From: Sorangium sp025924095
GTDB lineage: Bacteria > Myxococcota_A > Polyangia > Polyangiales > Polyangiaceae
Length of the DNA: 64,000 nt
NCBI RefSeq assembly: GCF_051521505.1
Contig: NZ_CP150356.1
Span: 6,510,001 to 6,574,000, forward strand
Direction of reading: 5' to 3'
The notes under the pieces are model-generated. The model worked only from the letters and a program-made list of their open reading frames with translations. It ran no database searches and was not told where the DNA came from. This document shows, in pieces, positions 18,458 to 30,681 of this stretch. Position 1 is the first letter of the stretch. Each line of letters starts with the position of its first letter. The position numbers and the translations under genes were made by a program.

Positions 18458-18895
18458 CTATCCGGTGCCCTCCGACGGTGGATGGAGGCCAGTCGCTGCC
18501 CAGTAACGACGGAGCTCGACCATCACGGGTCGATTCATCTGGAGAGCCGCCACCGTGGTGCGTCCCGGCGCTGTACACCCCGCGATGAGGGTCGCTCCCT
18601 CGCGCCACTCGAAGTGCTCCTCCCAGGTATCGTGGATGGGATGAAACAGCGGGACGCTCTCACCGGTGATGGGATCGAGGGCGTGCCTGCGCGCCGCCTT
18701 GTGGCGGTTGCATGTCGGGCAGCAAAGGCAGAGGTTGTCGATCGAGGTCGTGCCTCCCGTCGATCGGGGCGCGACATGATCGATCTCGAACGTCACGCCC
18801 ATCAGGCTCTCGGCGCAGCGGCAGAACGCGCACCTGCCGGCGTCGCGGGCGAGGACCAGCTTGCGTAGCCGGAGAGAGATCCGGCCGGCGGTCAC
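18458..18895 (-). CDS. HNH endonuclease
   Basis: A 145-residue nuclease-fold protein. Two zinc-binding pairs (CAFC and CCPTC) frame the HNH core: IDHVAPRSTGGTTSIDNL, then CNRHKAARR, giving the catalytic His, the Asn and the final HNH-type basic residue. The last 60 residues form a small extra domain. The start codon overlaps the stop of the upstream 127-residue gene by four bases (ATGA), so the two are translationally coupled. A role in defence, plasmid conflict or DNA repair is possible; the sequence alone does not decide. Confidence 0.9.
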   Translation of the reverse strand: MTAGRISLRLRKLVLARDAGRCAFCRCAESLMGVTFEIDHVAPRSTGGTTSIDNLCLCCPTCNRHKAARRHALDPITGESVPLFHPIHDTWEEHFEWREGATLIAGCTAPGRTTVAALQMNRPVMVELRRYWAATGLHPPSEGTG

Positions 18896-19275
18896 GCAGC
18901 AGCCGTGCGGTGACGTTCCAGCTGGGCGAGCGTATACGCAGCTCTGGCCTTCAGCAGCGCAATCCGGTCGGCCTCGTCGAGCAATGCGTCGAGCTCCTGC
19001 CGCTCACCGTCCCCGAGCTCCCCCCGCGAGCTCCTGCGCAGAAGCGCCGTCATCCGTCGCTGGCGGCCCAGCGCGACGACGGAGCTGGACAGCGCGACGA
19101 GCTCCGTCTCGCTCATCCCTCGTAGCGGTTCGAGCCCGGGCTGGCCGGGCGGCTCGACGCCAGGCGCTCCGGCCTCACGCAGGAGCGTCTCGGCAAGCTC
19201 GGCCTGCGCCTTCCGGGGCAGACGCCGCGCTGCGGCGAGGATCTTCTCCAGCTCAGAAGGGTCCGGCACGGCCAT
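18892..19275 (-). CDS. Helical partner protein of the HNH gene
   Basis: A 127-residue soluble, helix-rich protein (PSELEKILAAARRLPRKAQA, later ELDALLDEADRIALLKARA). ATG 19275 was chosen over a long Arg-rich upstream extension. Its last four bases overlap the HNH start, a coupled pair, and the N-terminus resembles short antitoxin-like proteins that begin with a PxxLEKILxxAxxLP helix. An antitoxin or regulator role for the HNH nuclease is an inference from gene order only. Confidence 0.75.
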   Translation of the reverse strand: MAVPDPSELEKILAAARRLPRKAQAELAETLLREAGAPGVEPPGQPGLEPLRGMSETELVALSSSVVALGRQRRMTALLRRSSRGELGDGERQELDALLDEADRIALLKARAAYTLAQLERHRTAAA

Positions 19276-19351
19276 GGACACAGGATACCACGCCCGCTCA
19301 GCCGTTGCCTGCCGGCCACCGCCACCCGCGCTCCCCCGCCGCCGCGCCTCA

Positions 19352-19708
19352 CTATCCCTGCCCGGCTGTCCTGCGCTCCTCCGCGCTCCGCTCCTCGTGC
19401 TGCGGCAGCGCGCCCGCCACCGGCCGCGTCTCGTCGGGCGCGTCGTCGCCCTGCGCCGCCTGCTCCTCCGGCAGCGCCGCCGCGGCCTCGGCCGCGATGC
19501 TGGGGTCCCGCGGCTCGAGCGAGCCGGCCGGGCCGCCGCGACCGGACTCCTCGTAAGGACCGCCGCCGAGCGTGCCCGGCGCGCGGAGCTCGGCGTCCTT
19601 CGGGTGCGGCCCGTCGAGCCGGAAGATCCCCTTCGACTGATCGACCTCGTCGATACGTCCCTTGCCCTGCGCCTGCGGCTCGGGCCGCTCCTTCTCATCG
19701 CGCCCCAT
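19352..19708 (-). CDS. Hydrophilic hypothetical protein
   Basis: A 118-residue highly charged protein starting at ATG 19708, rich in Glu, Gly, Pro and Ala and probably disordered. It contains a short motif, VDQSKGIFRLDGPHPKDAEL, that looks more conserved than the flanks. No domain, signal peptide or membrane helix. The start was chosen because upstream codons become an Arg-rich shadow of the transporter. It lies 76 bases ahead of the HNH pair on the same strand. Confidence 0.6.
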   Translation of the reverse strand: MGRDEKERPEPQAQGKGRIDEVDQSKGIFRLDGPHPKDAELRAPGTLGGGPYEESGRGGPAGSLEPRDPSIAAEAAAALPEEQAAQGDDAPDETRPVAGALPQHEERSAEERRTAGQG

Positions 19709-19812
19709 GATTCCCCTCCCTCGCTCGACGTGCGCCGTGCATCCCCTGCACACACGCGCGCTTCGAGTCGCTGCGTGCACGCGAGGTGCCGGCGCACGCC
19801 GGCTCCGCCCGC

Positions 19813-21201
19813 TCACGCCGGCCGCACCGACCGCTGCTCTCCGGGGGATCCCTCCACCGGGACCGGCTGGGTGAGCTGCTCCGCAGGCGTCCCGGCGGCC
19901 ATCTGCTGGGCGATGATGAGCTCCCGCGCCTGCTGCCGCAGCCGGGGGAGCCTCGTCGCGAACACCGCCGCGGCCACGACGCAGCAGGCGCCGCCGGAGG
20001 CCACGGTCGCGGGCGCGCCGATCCGGTCCGCGAGCCAGCCGGCGAGCAGCGCGCCGAGCGGGGCCATCCCCATGAACATCATCGCGTAGACCGCCATGAC
20101 GCGGCCGCGGAGCGCGTCCGGCACCATCGCCTGCACGAGCGTGTTCGACCCCGCCATCTGCACCATCATCGAGAAGCCGACGGGCACGAGCAGCAGCGCC
20201 GACAGCCAGAACGACCGCGACAGCGCGAACAGCCCGAGCGCCACCCCGAACCCCGCGCACGCCGCGGCGACCCAGTGGCCGAGGCCCCGGAGCCGCCTGC
20301 GCCCGGCGAGGACGAGCGCGCCGAGCAGCGCGCCGATGCCCGACGCGCCCATCAGGATGCCGAGCCCCCGCGCACCGCCGCCGAGGATCCGGTCGGCGAA
20401 GATCGGCATCAGCACCGCGTACGGCATCGCTGTGACGCTCACGACCCCGAGCAGCACGAGGAGCGCGCGGACCGCCCCGGTGCGCGCCACGAACCGGAAG
20501 CCCTCGGCCGTCTCGGCGAGCGCCGAGCCGCGCCGGACGGCGGCCGGCCGGGGCGGCACGCGCATCGCGAGGAGGCTCGCGATGACGGCGAGGAAGCTCA
20601 GCCCGTTCGCGAGGAAGCACCACGCCTCGCCGATCGCGCCGACCAGGATGCCGGCCACGGCCGGGCCGATGATCCGGGCGCCGTTGAACATCGAGGAGTT
20701 CAGGGCGATGGCGTTGGCGAGGTCCTCCCTGCCGACCATCTCGACGACGAACGCCTGCCGCGTGGGGATGTCGAAGGCGTTCACGACGCCGAGGAGCACG
20801 CTGAACCCGAGGATGTGCGCGACCTCGACGCGCCCGCTCAGGGTGAGCGCGGCGAGCCCGAGGGCGAGCACCATCGCGGCCGATTGCGTCGCGATGAGGA
20901 TGCGGTGGCGGCTCCGCCGGTCGGCCACGGCGCCGCCGATGGGGGCGAGCAGGAAGACAGGGATCTGCGTGGCGAACCCGACGGTGCCGAGCAGCAGCGA
21001 CGAGCCCGTGAGGCGGTAGACGAGCCACGACTGCGCGACCGACTGCATCCAGGTGCCGACCAGCGAGACGAGCTGCCCCGAGAAGAACAGCTTGTAGTTC
21101 CGGTGGCGGAGCGCGCGCACGAGCGCCGGCGCGGAGGCCGCCGGCCGCCGGCCGTCGCCCGCCCCCCGGAGCGGCGCCGCTACAGGTTCAGGCTGACGCA
21201 T
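19813..21201 (-). CDS. MFS transporter of the MFS_3/EntS-like group
   Basis: A 462-residue inner-membrane secondary transporter with about twelve helices. RHRNYKLFFSGQLVSLVGTW at the N-terminus, the PIGGAVADRRSRHRIL loop after helix 2 and NAIALNSSMFNGARIIGPA in helix 5 are characteristic of the MFS_3 (DUF894) proton-driven exporters, whose best-known relative exports enterobactin. The substrate here is unknown. The N- and C-terminal tails are Ala/Pro-rich and cytoplasmic. There is no regulator next to it; the SDR gene upstream is on the same strand, 135 bases away. Confidence 0.9.
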   Translation of the reverse strand: MRQPEPVAAPLRGAGDGRRPAASAPALVRALRHRNYKLFFSGQLVSLVGTWMQSVAQSWLVYRLTGSSLLLGTVGFATQIPVFLLAPIGGAVADRRSRHRILIATQSAAMVLALGLAALTLSGRVEVAHILGFSVLLGVVNAFDIPTRQAFVVEMVGREDLANAIALNSSMFNGARIIGPAVAGILVGAIGEAWCFLANGLSFLAVIASLLAMRVPPRPAAVRRGSALAETAEGFRFVARTGAVRALLVLLGVVSVTAMPYAVLMPIFADRILGGGARGLGILMGASGIGALLGALVLAGRRRLRGLGHWVAAACAGFGVALGLFALSRSFWLSALLLVPVGFSMMVQMAGSNTLVQAMVPDALRGRVMAVYAMMFMGMAPLGALLAGWLADRIGAPATVASGGACCVVAAAVFATRLPRLRQQARELIIAQQMAAGTPAEQLTQPVPVEGSPGEQRSVRPA

Positions 21202-21336
21202 GGCCGCAGTATGGTGTGCTGGAGGCGCAGGAACCCGGGATCGGAAGAAATCGAGCGCCGCGGGCGGTCAGGCGCACCGGGATGGGCGGGCAGGCTCCGC
21301 GGCGGCGCGCGCACCGGCCGCGCCGTGGAGCGCGGC

Positions 21337-22125
21337 TCAGCCCCCGCCCGCGTAGCCCGCGGGCCACGCGGCAGGGACGAGGCCACCGTCGACGATGAGG
21401 TCCTGGCCCGTGATGAACGAGGCCTTGTCGCTGAGGAGGAACGCGACCGCCGCGGCCAACTCCCCCGGCTTGCCGACGCGGTTCATGGCGTGGAGCGACG
21501 CGGCGAAGGCGCGGCCCTTGGGATCGTCGAGGCGCCAGCCCGCCGTGGCCATCTCGGACTCGACGATGCCAGGGCTCACCGTGTTGACGCGGATGCCCTT
21601 CTGCGCGTACTCGACGGCGACGTTGCGCGAGAGCGCGATGAGACCGGCCTTGGACGCGGCGTAGGCCGACAGCCCGGGGAAGGAGCGCGACGCGGCCACC
21701 GAGGCGCAGTTGACGATGGAGCCCCCGCCGCCCGCGAGCATGGCCTTGAGCTGGTACTTCATGCACCAGAAGGCGCCGCGGAGGTTCGTGTCCATGAACT
21801 GGTCGTAGTCCTCGTTGCTCATCTCGATGAACGGCGCCAGATAGCCGGCCCCGGCGTTGTTGAAGCTGCCGTCGAGGCGGCCGTAGGTGGAGACCGCGGC
21901 GTCCACGAGCGCCTTGACGTCGCTCTCCACCCGCACGTCGGCGGTGACCCAGGTGATCTCCCCGCCGCGGTCCTTGACGGCGGCGACGAGCTCGCGCCCC
22001 TGCGCCTCGCGCCGCGCGCTCGCGACGACCTTCGCGCCCTCGGCGGCGAGCGCGGCGGCGGTCTCCCGGCCGATGCCCGAGCTCGCGCCTGTGACGATGA
22101 CGACCTTGTCTTTCAAAGCTCCCAT
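21337..22125 (-). CDS. SDR-family oxidoreductase
   Basis: A 262-residue NAD(P)-dependent short-chain dehydrogenase. GAGAGGA precedes ATG 22125. The cofactor motif TGASSGIG, NNAG, catalytic Ser in NCASVAAS, and YAASK are all in place, with the classical SPGIVESEMA region. The C-terminus DLIVDGG is typical of 3-oxoacyl reductase/glucose-dehydrogenase-like members. Substrate is not predictable. It shares only the Rossmann pattern with the second SDR at 27919. Confidence 0.92.
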   Translation of the reverse strand: MGALKDKVVIVTGASSGIGRETAAALAAEGAKVVASARREAQGRELVAAVKDRGGEITWVTADVRVESDVKALVDAAVSTYGRLDGSFNNAGAGYLAPFIEMSNEDYDQFMDTNLRGAFWCMKYQLKAMLAGGGGSIVNCASVAASRSFPGLSAYAASKAGLIALSRNVAVEYAQKGIRVNTVSPGIVESEMATAGWRLDDPKGRAFAASLHAMNRVGKPGELAAAVAFLLSDKASFITGQDLIVDGGLVPAAWPAGYAGGG

Positions 22126-22395
22126 GCCGCACGTCCTCTCGCGAAGGTGATCGGCGCCGCCGTGACCGGCTCCGGCGCTCGAAATGCCGAGATCAAGCAA
22201 CCGTCCTCGCGCGCCCGGAGCACCTCCCAGCGCGCAGAACGGGCCGCGACGATGCCAAGGGCGCGACCAAATGGGAAGCGATTCCGGCGCCGTTCAGCGC
22301 AGCGCGCCTTGCGTTCTCCGTGTGCCGCGCGGCGCGGATGTAGGATGCGCGGAGCGCGCCCGGCGGGGTCGGAGTTGGGTTATAGCGCTGCTCCC

Positions 22396-23337
22396 ATGAA
22401 CCGACCCCGCCTCGTCGCCGGCGCGCTCTTTCTGGCCGGCCACCTCTTCGCGCTCGGTTGCAGCGCCCCCAAGCCGGAGCCCGAGATCGCCTCGTCGGCC
22501 CCGCAGAGCGGCTACGCCGAGCGCTACCCGGTCGAGCTCCAGGCCACGGCCACGTCGTTCAGCGAGCGCGAGGACCTCGCGAAGCGCGCCACCGACCAGC
22601 TCGCGGGCTACCCGGATGAGCTCAAGGAGCCGGACTGGAAGGTGGTCGTCGACGTCATCGAGCAGGCCGACGCGGCGGGCCGGAGCTACGACTACGTGGA
22701 GCGCCTGCGCGCCGTGAACGGCGCCATGGAGTTCTTCGCCGACAACAAGGACGAGCTCAACCGCAAGGTGAGCGGCGCCGCGCAGTACGTCGTCAAGCAG
22801 AAGGGGTGCGACGCCGACGTCACCGGCGCGACCGCCCACGCGCTCGAGGAGGGCGTCGCGCGCCAGCTCGAGAAGTACGTCCGCGACCGCAACGAGGCGC
22901 ACCGCCGCATCGACCGTCACCGCGCCTCGCTCGGCAAGGAGAACGCCGCGGCGCTCGAGAGGCAGGCCGATGCCGTGAGCTTCGCGAGCTACACCGTTCA
23001 CATCGACATGGTCGAGCACAAGCTCCGGCTCCGCCGGATGCTCGAGGAGATCGAGGCGATCAAGGCGTCGATCGACGAGGCCGTGGCGGCGGAGCGCGCG
23101 TTCCAGTCCTCGGGCGATCGCACCGACGCGGAGAAGAAGGCGTCGGACGCGCGCATCGAGGACCTCGGGCGCAGCAAGGCGATGCTCGACTCGTCCGCGA
23201 CGCAGGTGAAGCAGATCGACGAGACGATGGAGGAGCGCCTCGCCGCGGCCCAGAAGCGCTACCGCGAGGCGATGGACGCCCTGATCGCCACCCTCCGCAA
23301 GAACGCCGGCCTCCCGCCCGCCGCCCGCGAAGACTGA
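22396..23337 (+). CDS. Coiled-coil lipoprotein, function unknown
   Basis: A 313-residue lipoprotein: ATG 22396 starts a signal peptide ending in the lipobox ALGC (Cys22). The body from residue 50 on is almost wholly helical and charged, with heptad character (HIDMVEHKLRLRRMLEEIEA; KQIDETMEERLAAAQKRY) and is expected to form an extended coiled coil in the periplasm. The frame is open for 870 codons upstream, antisense to the SDR and MFS genes, but that is a high-G+C artefact. It converges with the giant kinase gene. Confidence 0.78.
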   Translation: MNRPRLVAGALFLAGHLFALGCSAPKPEPEIASSAPQSGYAERYPVELQATATSFSEREDLAKRATDQLAGYPDELKEPDWKVVVDVIEQADAAGRSYDYVERLRAVNGAMEFFADNKDELNRKVSGAAQYVVKQKGCDADVTGATAHALEEGVARQLEKYVRDRNEAHRRIDRHRASLGKENAAALERQADAVSFASYTVHIDMVEHKLRLRRMLEEIEAIKASIDEAVAAERAFQSSGDRTDAEKKASDARIEDLGRSKAMLDSSATQVKQIDETMEERLAAAQKRYREAMDALIATLRKNAGLPPAARED

Positions 23338-23412
23338 GCCCCCGCCTCACCCCTCCGCCCCCGCCTTTCGCGCTCGCGCGCGTGCTCGCCCGCGCACCCC
23401 TTCTCCCCTTCC

Positions 23413-27288
<3,876 letters not shown>

Positions 27289-27918
27289 CTCGGCTTCCCG
27301 TGTTACCTGAGATCTCGCATGAGCTTGCTTACAACGGTGAGTAGACGAACTCGGCGCCGATCGCCAGCGAGTCCGCCCGGAGCGGCCGGACACAGCAGTA
27401 CATTGCCGGTCGCGACCGAGCACAGAATGTGAGATAAAAAACATACAGCGCCGGAGCACGGGCGGAAGCTCCATGCAGCGCGGGGCGCGATCCCGTGCGG
27501 CACCAGGAACCCGGCGGCTTCCCTGGGAGCGGGCTCGCTGCCGTCGGGCTCGCCTCGCGGCGGGCTCGATTTTGCGTGGGCTCGCCTCGCGGCGGGCTCG
27601 CGTGCGCTGTCACCCTGGCGGATCTGCGCTGGGGTGTGGCCGCGCATTTTCACCACAGCGGGGCAAAACGCCCTGTCCGCAGGATGCGCGTCACGACGGC
27701 TCATCGTCTCCGTACGGTGTTCTGAACTCGAATCCATGGCCCGCAGCGCGCTGGACTGAAGCGCATGAAGAAGGAGCTGACCAGGTGAGCAAAGGAAGAG
27801 GCTCAACAAGCTCGGTCGGGAGGTCCTCAAGCCTGTGGCTGCCCGTTGAGGCGTTCCGGGGCGGGCCCCGCACGAGCATCTCGCGCCTGACGCTCTCCTG
27901 GGGTAGGTTCCGCCGCCG
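27289..27918. other. Divergent intergenic region with AT-rich patch and direct repeat
   Basis: 630 bases between the giant kinase (minus) and the ketoreductase (plus). Around 27425-27450 the sequence is unusually A-rich for this genome (gtgagataaaaaacatac), a likely promoter zone for the kinase. A 23-base direct repeat follows at 27546. No convincing gene was found; open frames here are Arg/Gly-rich. Confidence 0.5.
27546..27600. repeat. Two perfect 23-bp direct repeats, 32-bp period
   Basis: The 23-base block beginning gggctcgcctcgcggcgg occurs at 27546-27568 and again at 27578-27600, separated by nine unrelated bases. A third, degenerate half-copy (gagcgggctcgctgccg) lies just before. It may be an operator cluster or a simple duplication. 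Confidence 0.7.
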
Positions 27919-28743
27919 ATGGACACCCGAACTTACTTCCAGGGCAAGAGCGTTCTCGTCACCGGCGGATCGAGCGGCATCGGCCTGTCGTTCGCGCGGC
28001 TGGTCGCCGGCTACGGCGCCGCGGTGACGCTTGTCGCGCGCCGCCGCGCCCTCCTCGACGAGGCGGCGGTGGGCATCCGGCGGGAGCACCCGTCGGCGCG
28101 GGTCGACGTCCTGGAGCTCGACATCAGCCGGGCGGACGACGTCGCGCGGGCGATGGAGTCGCGGATAGCCGAGCGCCCGATCGATCACCTCGTGAACAAC
28201 GCGGGCATCGTGATGCCGGGGCGCTTCCTCGAGCTGCCGATCGAGGAGTTCCGCGGCATGATGGACGTGAACTTCTTCGGCGCCGTCCACCTGTGCAAGG
28301 CGGTGCTGCCGGCGATGGTGGCGCGCGGCAGCGGCCATGTGCTCAACGTCTCGTCGCTGGCGGGCGTGGTCGGCATCTACGGCTACACGCCGTACGCCGC
28401 GAGCAAGTTCGCGCTGATCGGCTTCTCGCAGTCGCTTCGCGCGGAGATGTGGCCGCACGGCGTCCGGGTGAGCGTGTGCATGCCGCCCGACACCGACACG
28501 CCGCAGCTCGCGTTCGAGAACCGGTACAAGCCCGCGGAGACCAAGGCCATCGCGGGCAAAGTGAAGACGCTGGAGCCGGACGCGGTGGCGCGCAGCATGG
28601 CCGACGGCATGGCGCGCGGCCGGTTCGAGATCTACCCCGACCTCGGCTCGCGCGTGGGCGCGATCGCGCAGGGGGTGCTCCCGGGCGTGGTCCGCTGGGT
28701 CTGCGACAGCGCGCAGCGGAAGGCCGGCCCGGCGGCGGGCTGA
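27919..28743 (+). CDS. SDR oxidoreductase resembling 3-ketosphinganine reductase
   Basis: A 274-residue short-chain dehydrogenase. It has TGGSSGIG, NNAG, the catalytic Ser (NVSSLAG) and YAASK. The post-catalytic segment PPDTDTPQLAFENRYKPAE is closely similar to the PPDTDTPG...EN..KP.ET block of eukaryotic 3-ketodihydrosphingosine reductase (KDSR/TSC10). The C-terminus is hydrophobic (IAQGVLPGVVRWV), as in the membrane-bound reductase. Myxobacteria make sphingolipids, so reduction of 3-ketosphinganine with NADPH is a plausible role. No serine palmitoyltransferase gene is in the window, so this rests on motif similarity alone. Confidence 0.82.
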   Translation: MDTRTYFQGKSVLVTGGSSGIGLSFARLVAGYGAAVTLVARRRALLDEAAVGIRREHPSARVDVLELDISRADDVARAMESRIAERPIDHLVNNAGIVMPGRFLELPIEEFRGMMDVNFFGAVHLCKAVLPAMVARGSGHVLNVSSLAGVVGIYGYTPYAASKFALIGFSQSLRAEMWPHGVRVSVCMPPDTDTPQLAFENRYKPAETKAIAGKVKTLEPDAVARSMADGMARGRFEIYPDLGSRVGAIAQGVLPGVVRWVCDSAQRKAGPAAG

Positions 28744-28963
28744 GCGCCCCCGGCGGGCGGCGTGGGGCTCGCCCGCTTCCGCCCCGATTCGACACCTCCT
28801 GGCATTCCACGCATCAGGTGCGCTGGCCGGCGCATCCGCTGCGTCCCGAGCTGCTCCTCGCGGTGTGCTGGCGCCGCGACGCGGAGACGGCGAGAGGCAC
28901 GCTCCTTGCGTATCGTGCGGATCGATCACGAACACACACGCGGACATCGCAGGGGAGAAAGCC

Positions 28964-29644
28964 ATGGAATCGAATTCTTCGAGCACTTCGAGCGACACGA
29001 GGCCGTTCAACGTCCTTGCGGCCGTGGACCTCTCGCCCGCGAGCCGGGGCGTGCTCCTCCGCGCGCTGTGGCTGGCGAACGCGGAGGAGACGGGCGGCGA
29101 GGTCCACGTGGTGACCGTGGCGGACAGCCAGCCGGAGATGCTGAGCATGCAGGGCCTCGCCCGGACCTCGAGCGCCGCGGACACCGCGCAGCGGCTCCAG
29201 GAGCTCGCGACGAGCGTCGTCAACGAGTTCGCCGTGCCGTCGCGGCCCGCGCACGTCGAGCGCGTGGTCACGCACCTCCTCACGGGCGATCCGGCCCGGG
29301 AGATCGTCTGGCTCGCGGCGCACGTCGACGCGGATCTCATCGTGGTGGGCACGCACGGGCGCACCGGCGTGAAGCGCGTCCTGCTCGGCTCGGTCGCCGA
29401 GCGCGTCGTGCGGACCGCGGGGTGCCCTGTCTGCGTCGTGCGCGACAAGCACCACGACGACTCCTGGCGCGTGCCGGAGATCGAGCCGCCCTGCCCCGAT
29501 TGCCTCGTGGCGCGCAACCGGAGCGGCGGAGCGAACCTGTGGTGCGAGCGCCACCAGGGCCATCTCCACACGCACGTTTACTCGGGTGCCGAGACGACGC
29601 GGACGGTGCGGCGCGCGATGCGGCCCTGGGGGTTCTCGACCTGA
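28964..29644 (+). CDS. Universal stress protein with a Cys/His C-terminal extension
   Basis: A 226-residue protein; AGGGGAGAAA precedes ATG 28964. Residues 15-155 form the USP fold, with DADLIVVGTHGRTGVKRVLL and GS giving the G-x2-G-x9-G-S ATP-binding signature. After the usual end (CPVCVVRDK) the protein continues for about 65 residues with CPDC, then about 13 residues later CERHQGHLHTH, a set of Cys and His that could form a zinc site. Such a tail is not part of ordinary USPs. ATP binding is expected; the role of the tail is unknown. Confidence 0.88.
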   Translation: MESNSSSTSSDTRPFNVLAAVDLSPASRGVLLRALWLANAEETGGEVHVVTVADSQPEMLSMQGLARTSSAADTAQRLQELATSVVNEFAVPSRPAHVERVVTHLLTGDPAREIVWLAAHVDADLIVVGTHGRTGVKRVLLGSVAERVVRTAGCPVCVVRDKHHDDSWRVPEIEPPCPDCLVARNRSGGANLWCERHQGHLHTHVYSGAETTRTVRRAMRPWGFST

Positions 29645-29689
29645 CGTCGCGGGCCTGGCTCCCCGCCGGCCGAGAGAGCGTGCCGGCCG

Positions 29690-29905
29690 CTACAGGCCCG
29701 CTCTGGTGGGTGTCCAGCCAGGCGGGTCGCTCGCGGGAAACGAGTCCCAGGACGCCTCGTCCACGACGTCGCGCAAGACGTCGACGGGCTGGACCCGCTC
29801 CTCTGCCTGCTTGTCGAGTGGACGCTTCACGCTGCGCCGCGCCGGGGTACCCTCCTCGCGCCGCTTCGGCTCGCGCTTGCCAACCTGCTTCTGCCCGTTC
29901 TGCAT
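29690..29905 (-). CDS. Small basic protein with SFPASDPPGWTP tail
   Basis: A 71-residue hydrophilic protein starting at ATG 29905 behind GGAAGAT. The N-terminal half is rich in Lys, Arg, Gln and Glu (KQVGKREPKRREEG). The C-terminus VVDEASWDSFPASDPPGWTP shares the SFPASDPPxWTP motif with the small protein at 13192, although the rest of the two sequences is unrelated. It is the last gene of a minus-strand run with the DUF488, glycosylase and reductase genes. Function unknown. Confidence 0.7.
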   Translation of the reverse strand: MQNGQKQVGKREPKRREEGTPARRSVKRPLDKQAEERVQPVDVLRDVVDEASWDSFPASDPPGWTPTRAGL

Positions 29906-29974
29906 GTCCGATCTTCCATCACGCAAATTGCACCACGCCACGCGGTGGCAGTTCCAGCCGCGTACGCTTTCGGG

Positions 29975-30586
29975 TTACTGCGAGCGTAGTCGTGAGCCGG
30001 TTGGCCGCGTGCGCGGCGCACCACCTCCAGCGCGCCCCTTCGCAGCGCCCGTGGGGCGCCTCCTCGACGAGGTAGGGCGTGGTTCCGCGAGAGCCCGACC
30101 TTGCGCCAGGGGGGCGACTTCGGCCGCGTTCTTGGCAGTCTGAGAGCGGGCGCGGGTTCTGTGCGCCCTCTGCTCGATCACCTCGCGGAGGACGGCCGCT
30201 TGATTGTGAAGCTCATCCTTCGCGCCATACACGAGCGTGAGCCTCCCACGATTCGCCAGCGCGACGAGCACGTCGACGAACCCGGCGGCTGGCTGCCGGC
30301 GGAGCTCGCCGCGATAGCTCGCCGCGAACTCGTCCCATCGCGCGGCGTCGTGACCGAACCAGCGGCGGAGCTCATCGCTCGGCCCGATCTCCTTCATCCA
30401 GACGTCTATCGCGAGCGCGTCTTTGCGCACGCCTCGCGGCCACAGCCGGTCCACGAGCACCCGGTATCCGTCCGTCGCCTCCGGCCGCTCGTAAGCCCGC
30501 TTGAGGCGCACTGGCTCCGCCCTCTTGGCGCCGAGGTGCGCGGTCCGCACTCTCCCCGTCGTCGTCCGTCGCTTCACGTTTGCCAT
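29975..30586 (-). CDS. DUF488 family protein
   Basis: A 203-residue protein; GGGAAGAGGG precedes ATG 30586. The DUF488 core lies at about 27-140: RAYERPEATDGYRVLVDRLW, PRGVRK, and the C-terminal TLVYGAKDELHNQAAVL block. Family members are about 120 residues; here there is a 25-residue basic N-terminal extension and an 60-80 residue Arg/Pro/Ala-rich C-terminal extension that is probably unstructured. The family has no fixed function. Gene order (after an AlkA-like glycosylase) may hint at a stress or nucleic-acid role, but this is speculative. Confidence 0.88.
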   Translation of the reverse strand: MANVKRRTTTGRVRTAHLGAKRAEPVRLKRAYERPEATDGYRVLVDRLWPRGVRKDALAIDVWMKEIGPSDELRRWFGHDAARWDEFAASYRGELRRQPAAGFVDVLVALANRGRLTLVYGAKDELHNQAAVLREVIEQRAHRTRARSQTAKNAAEVAPLAQGRALAEPRPTSSRRRPTGAAKGRAGGGAPRTRPTGSRLRSQ

Positions 30587-30681
30587 GCGCCCTCTTCCCT
30601 TCTTCTGCGACAAGCCCGTGATCGTCAACCATCTACCGGCGGAGAACTCGCGAACGGTCCCCTGGCGCGTGCGGCGCAAGC

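Noticed and set aside
19786..22395. 870-codon in-frame extension upstream of the coiled-coil lipoprotein
   Set aside because: It runs antisense to the MFS and SDR genes and would bury a clear signal peptide with lipobox starting at 22396.
27546..27600. Possible CRISPR array
   Set aside because: Only two copies with a nine-base spacer and no cas genes; a simple duplication.
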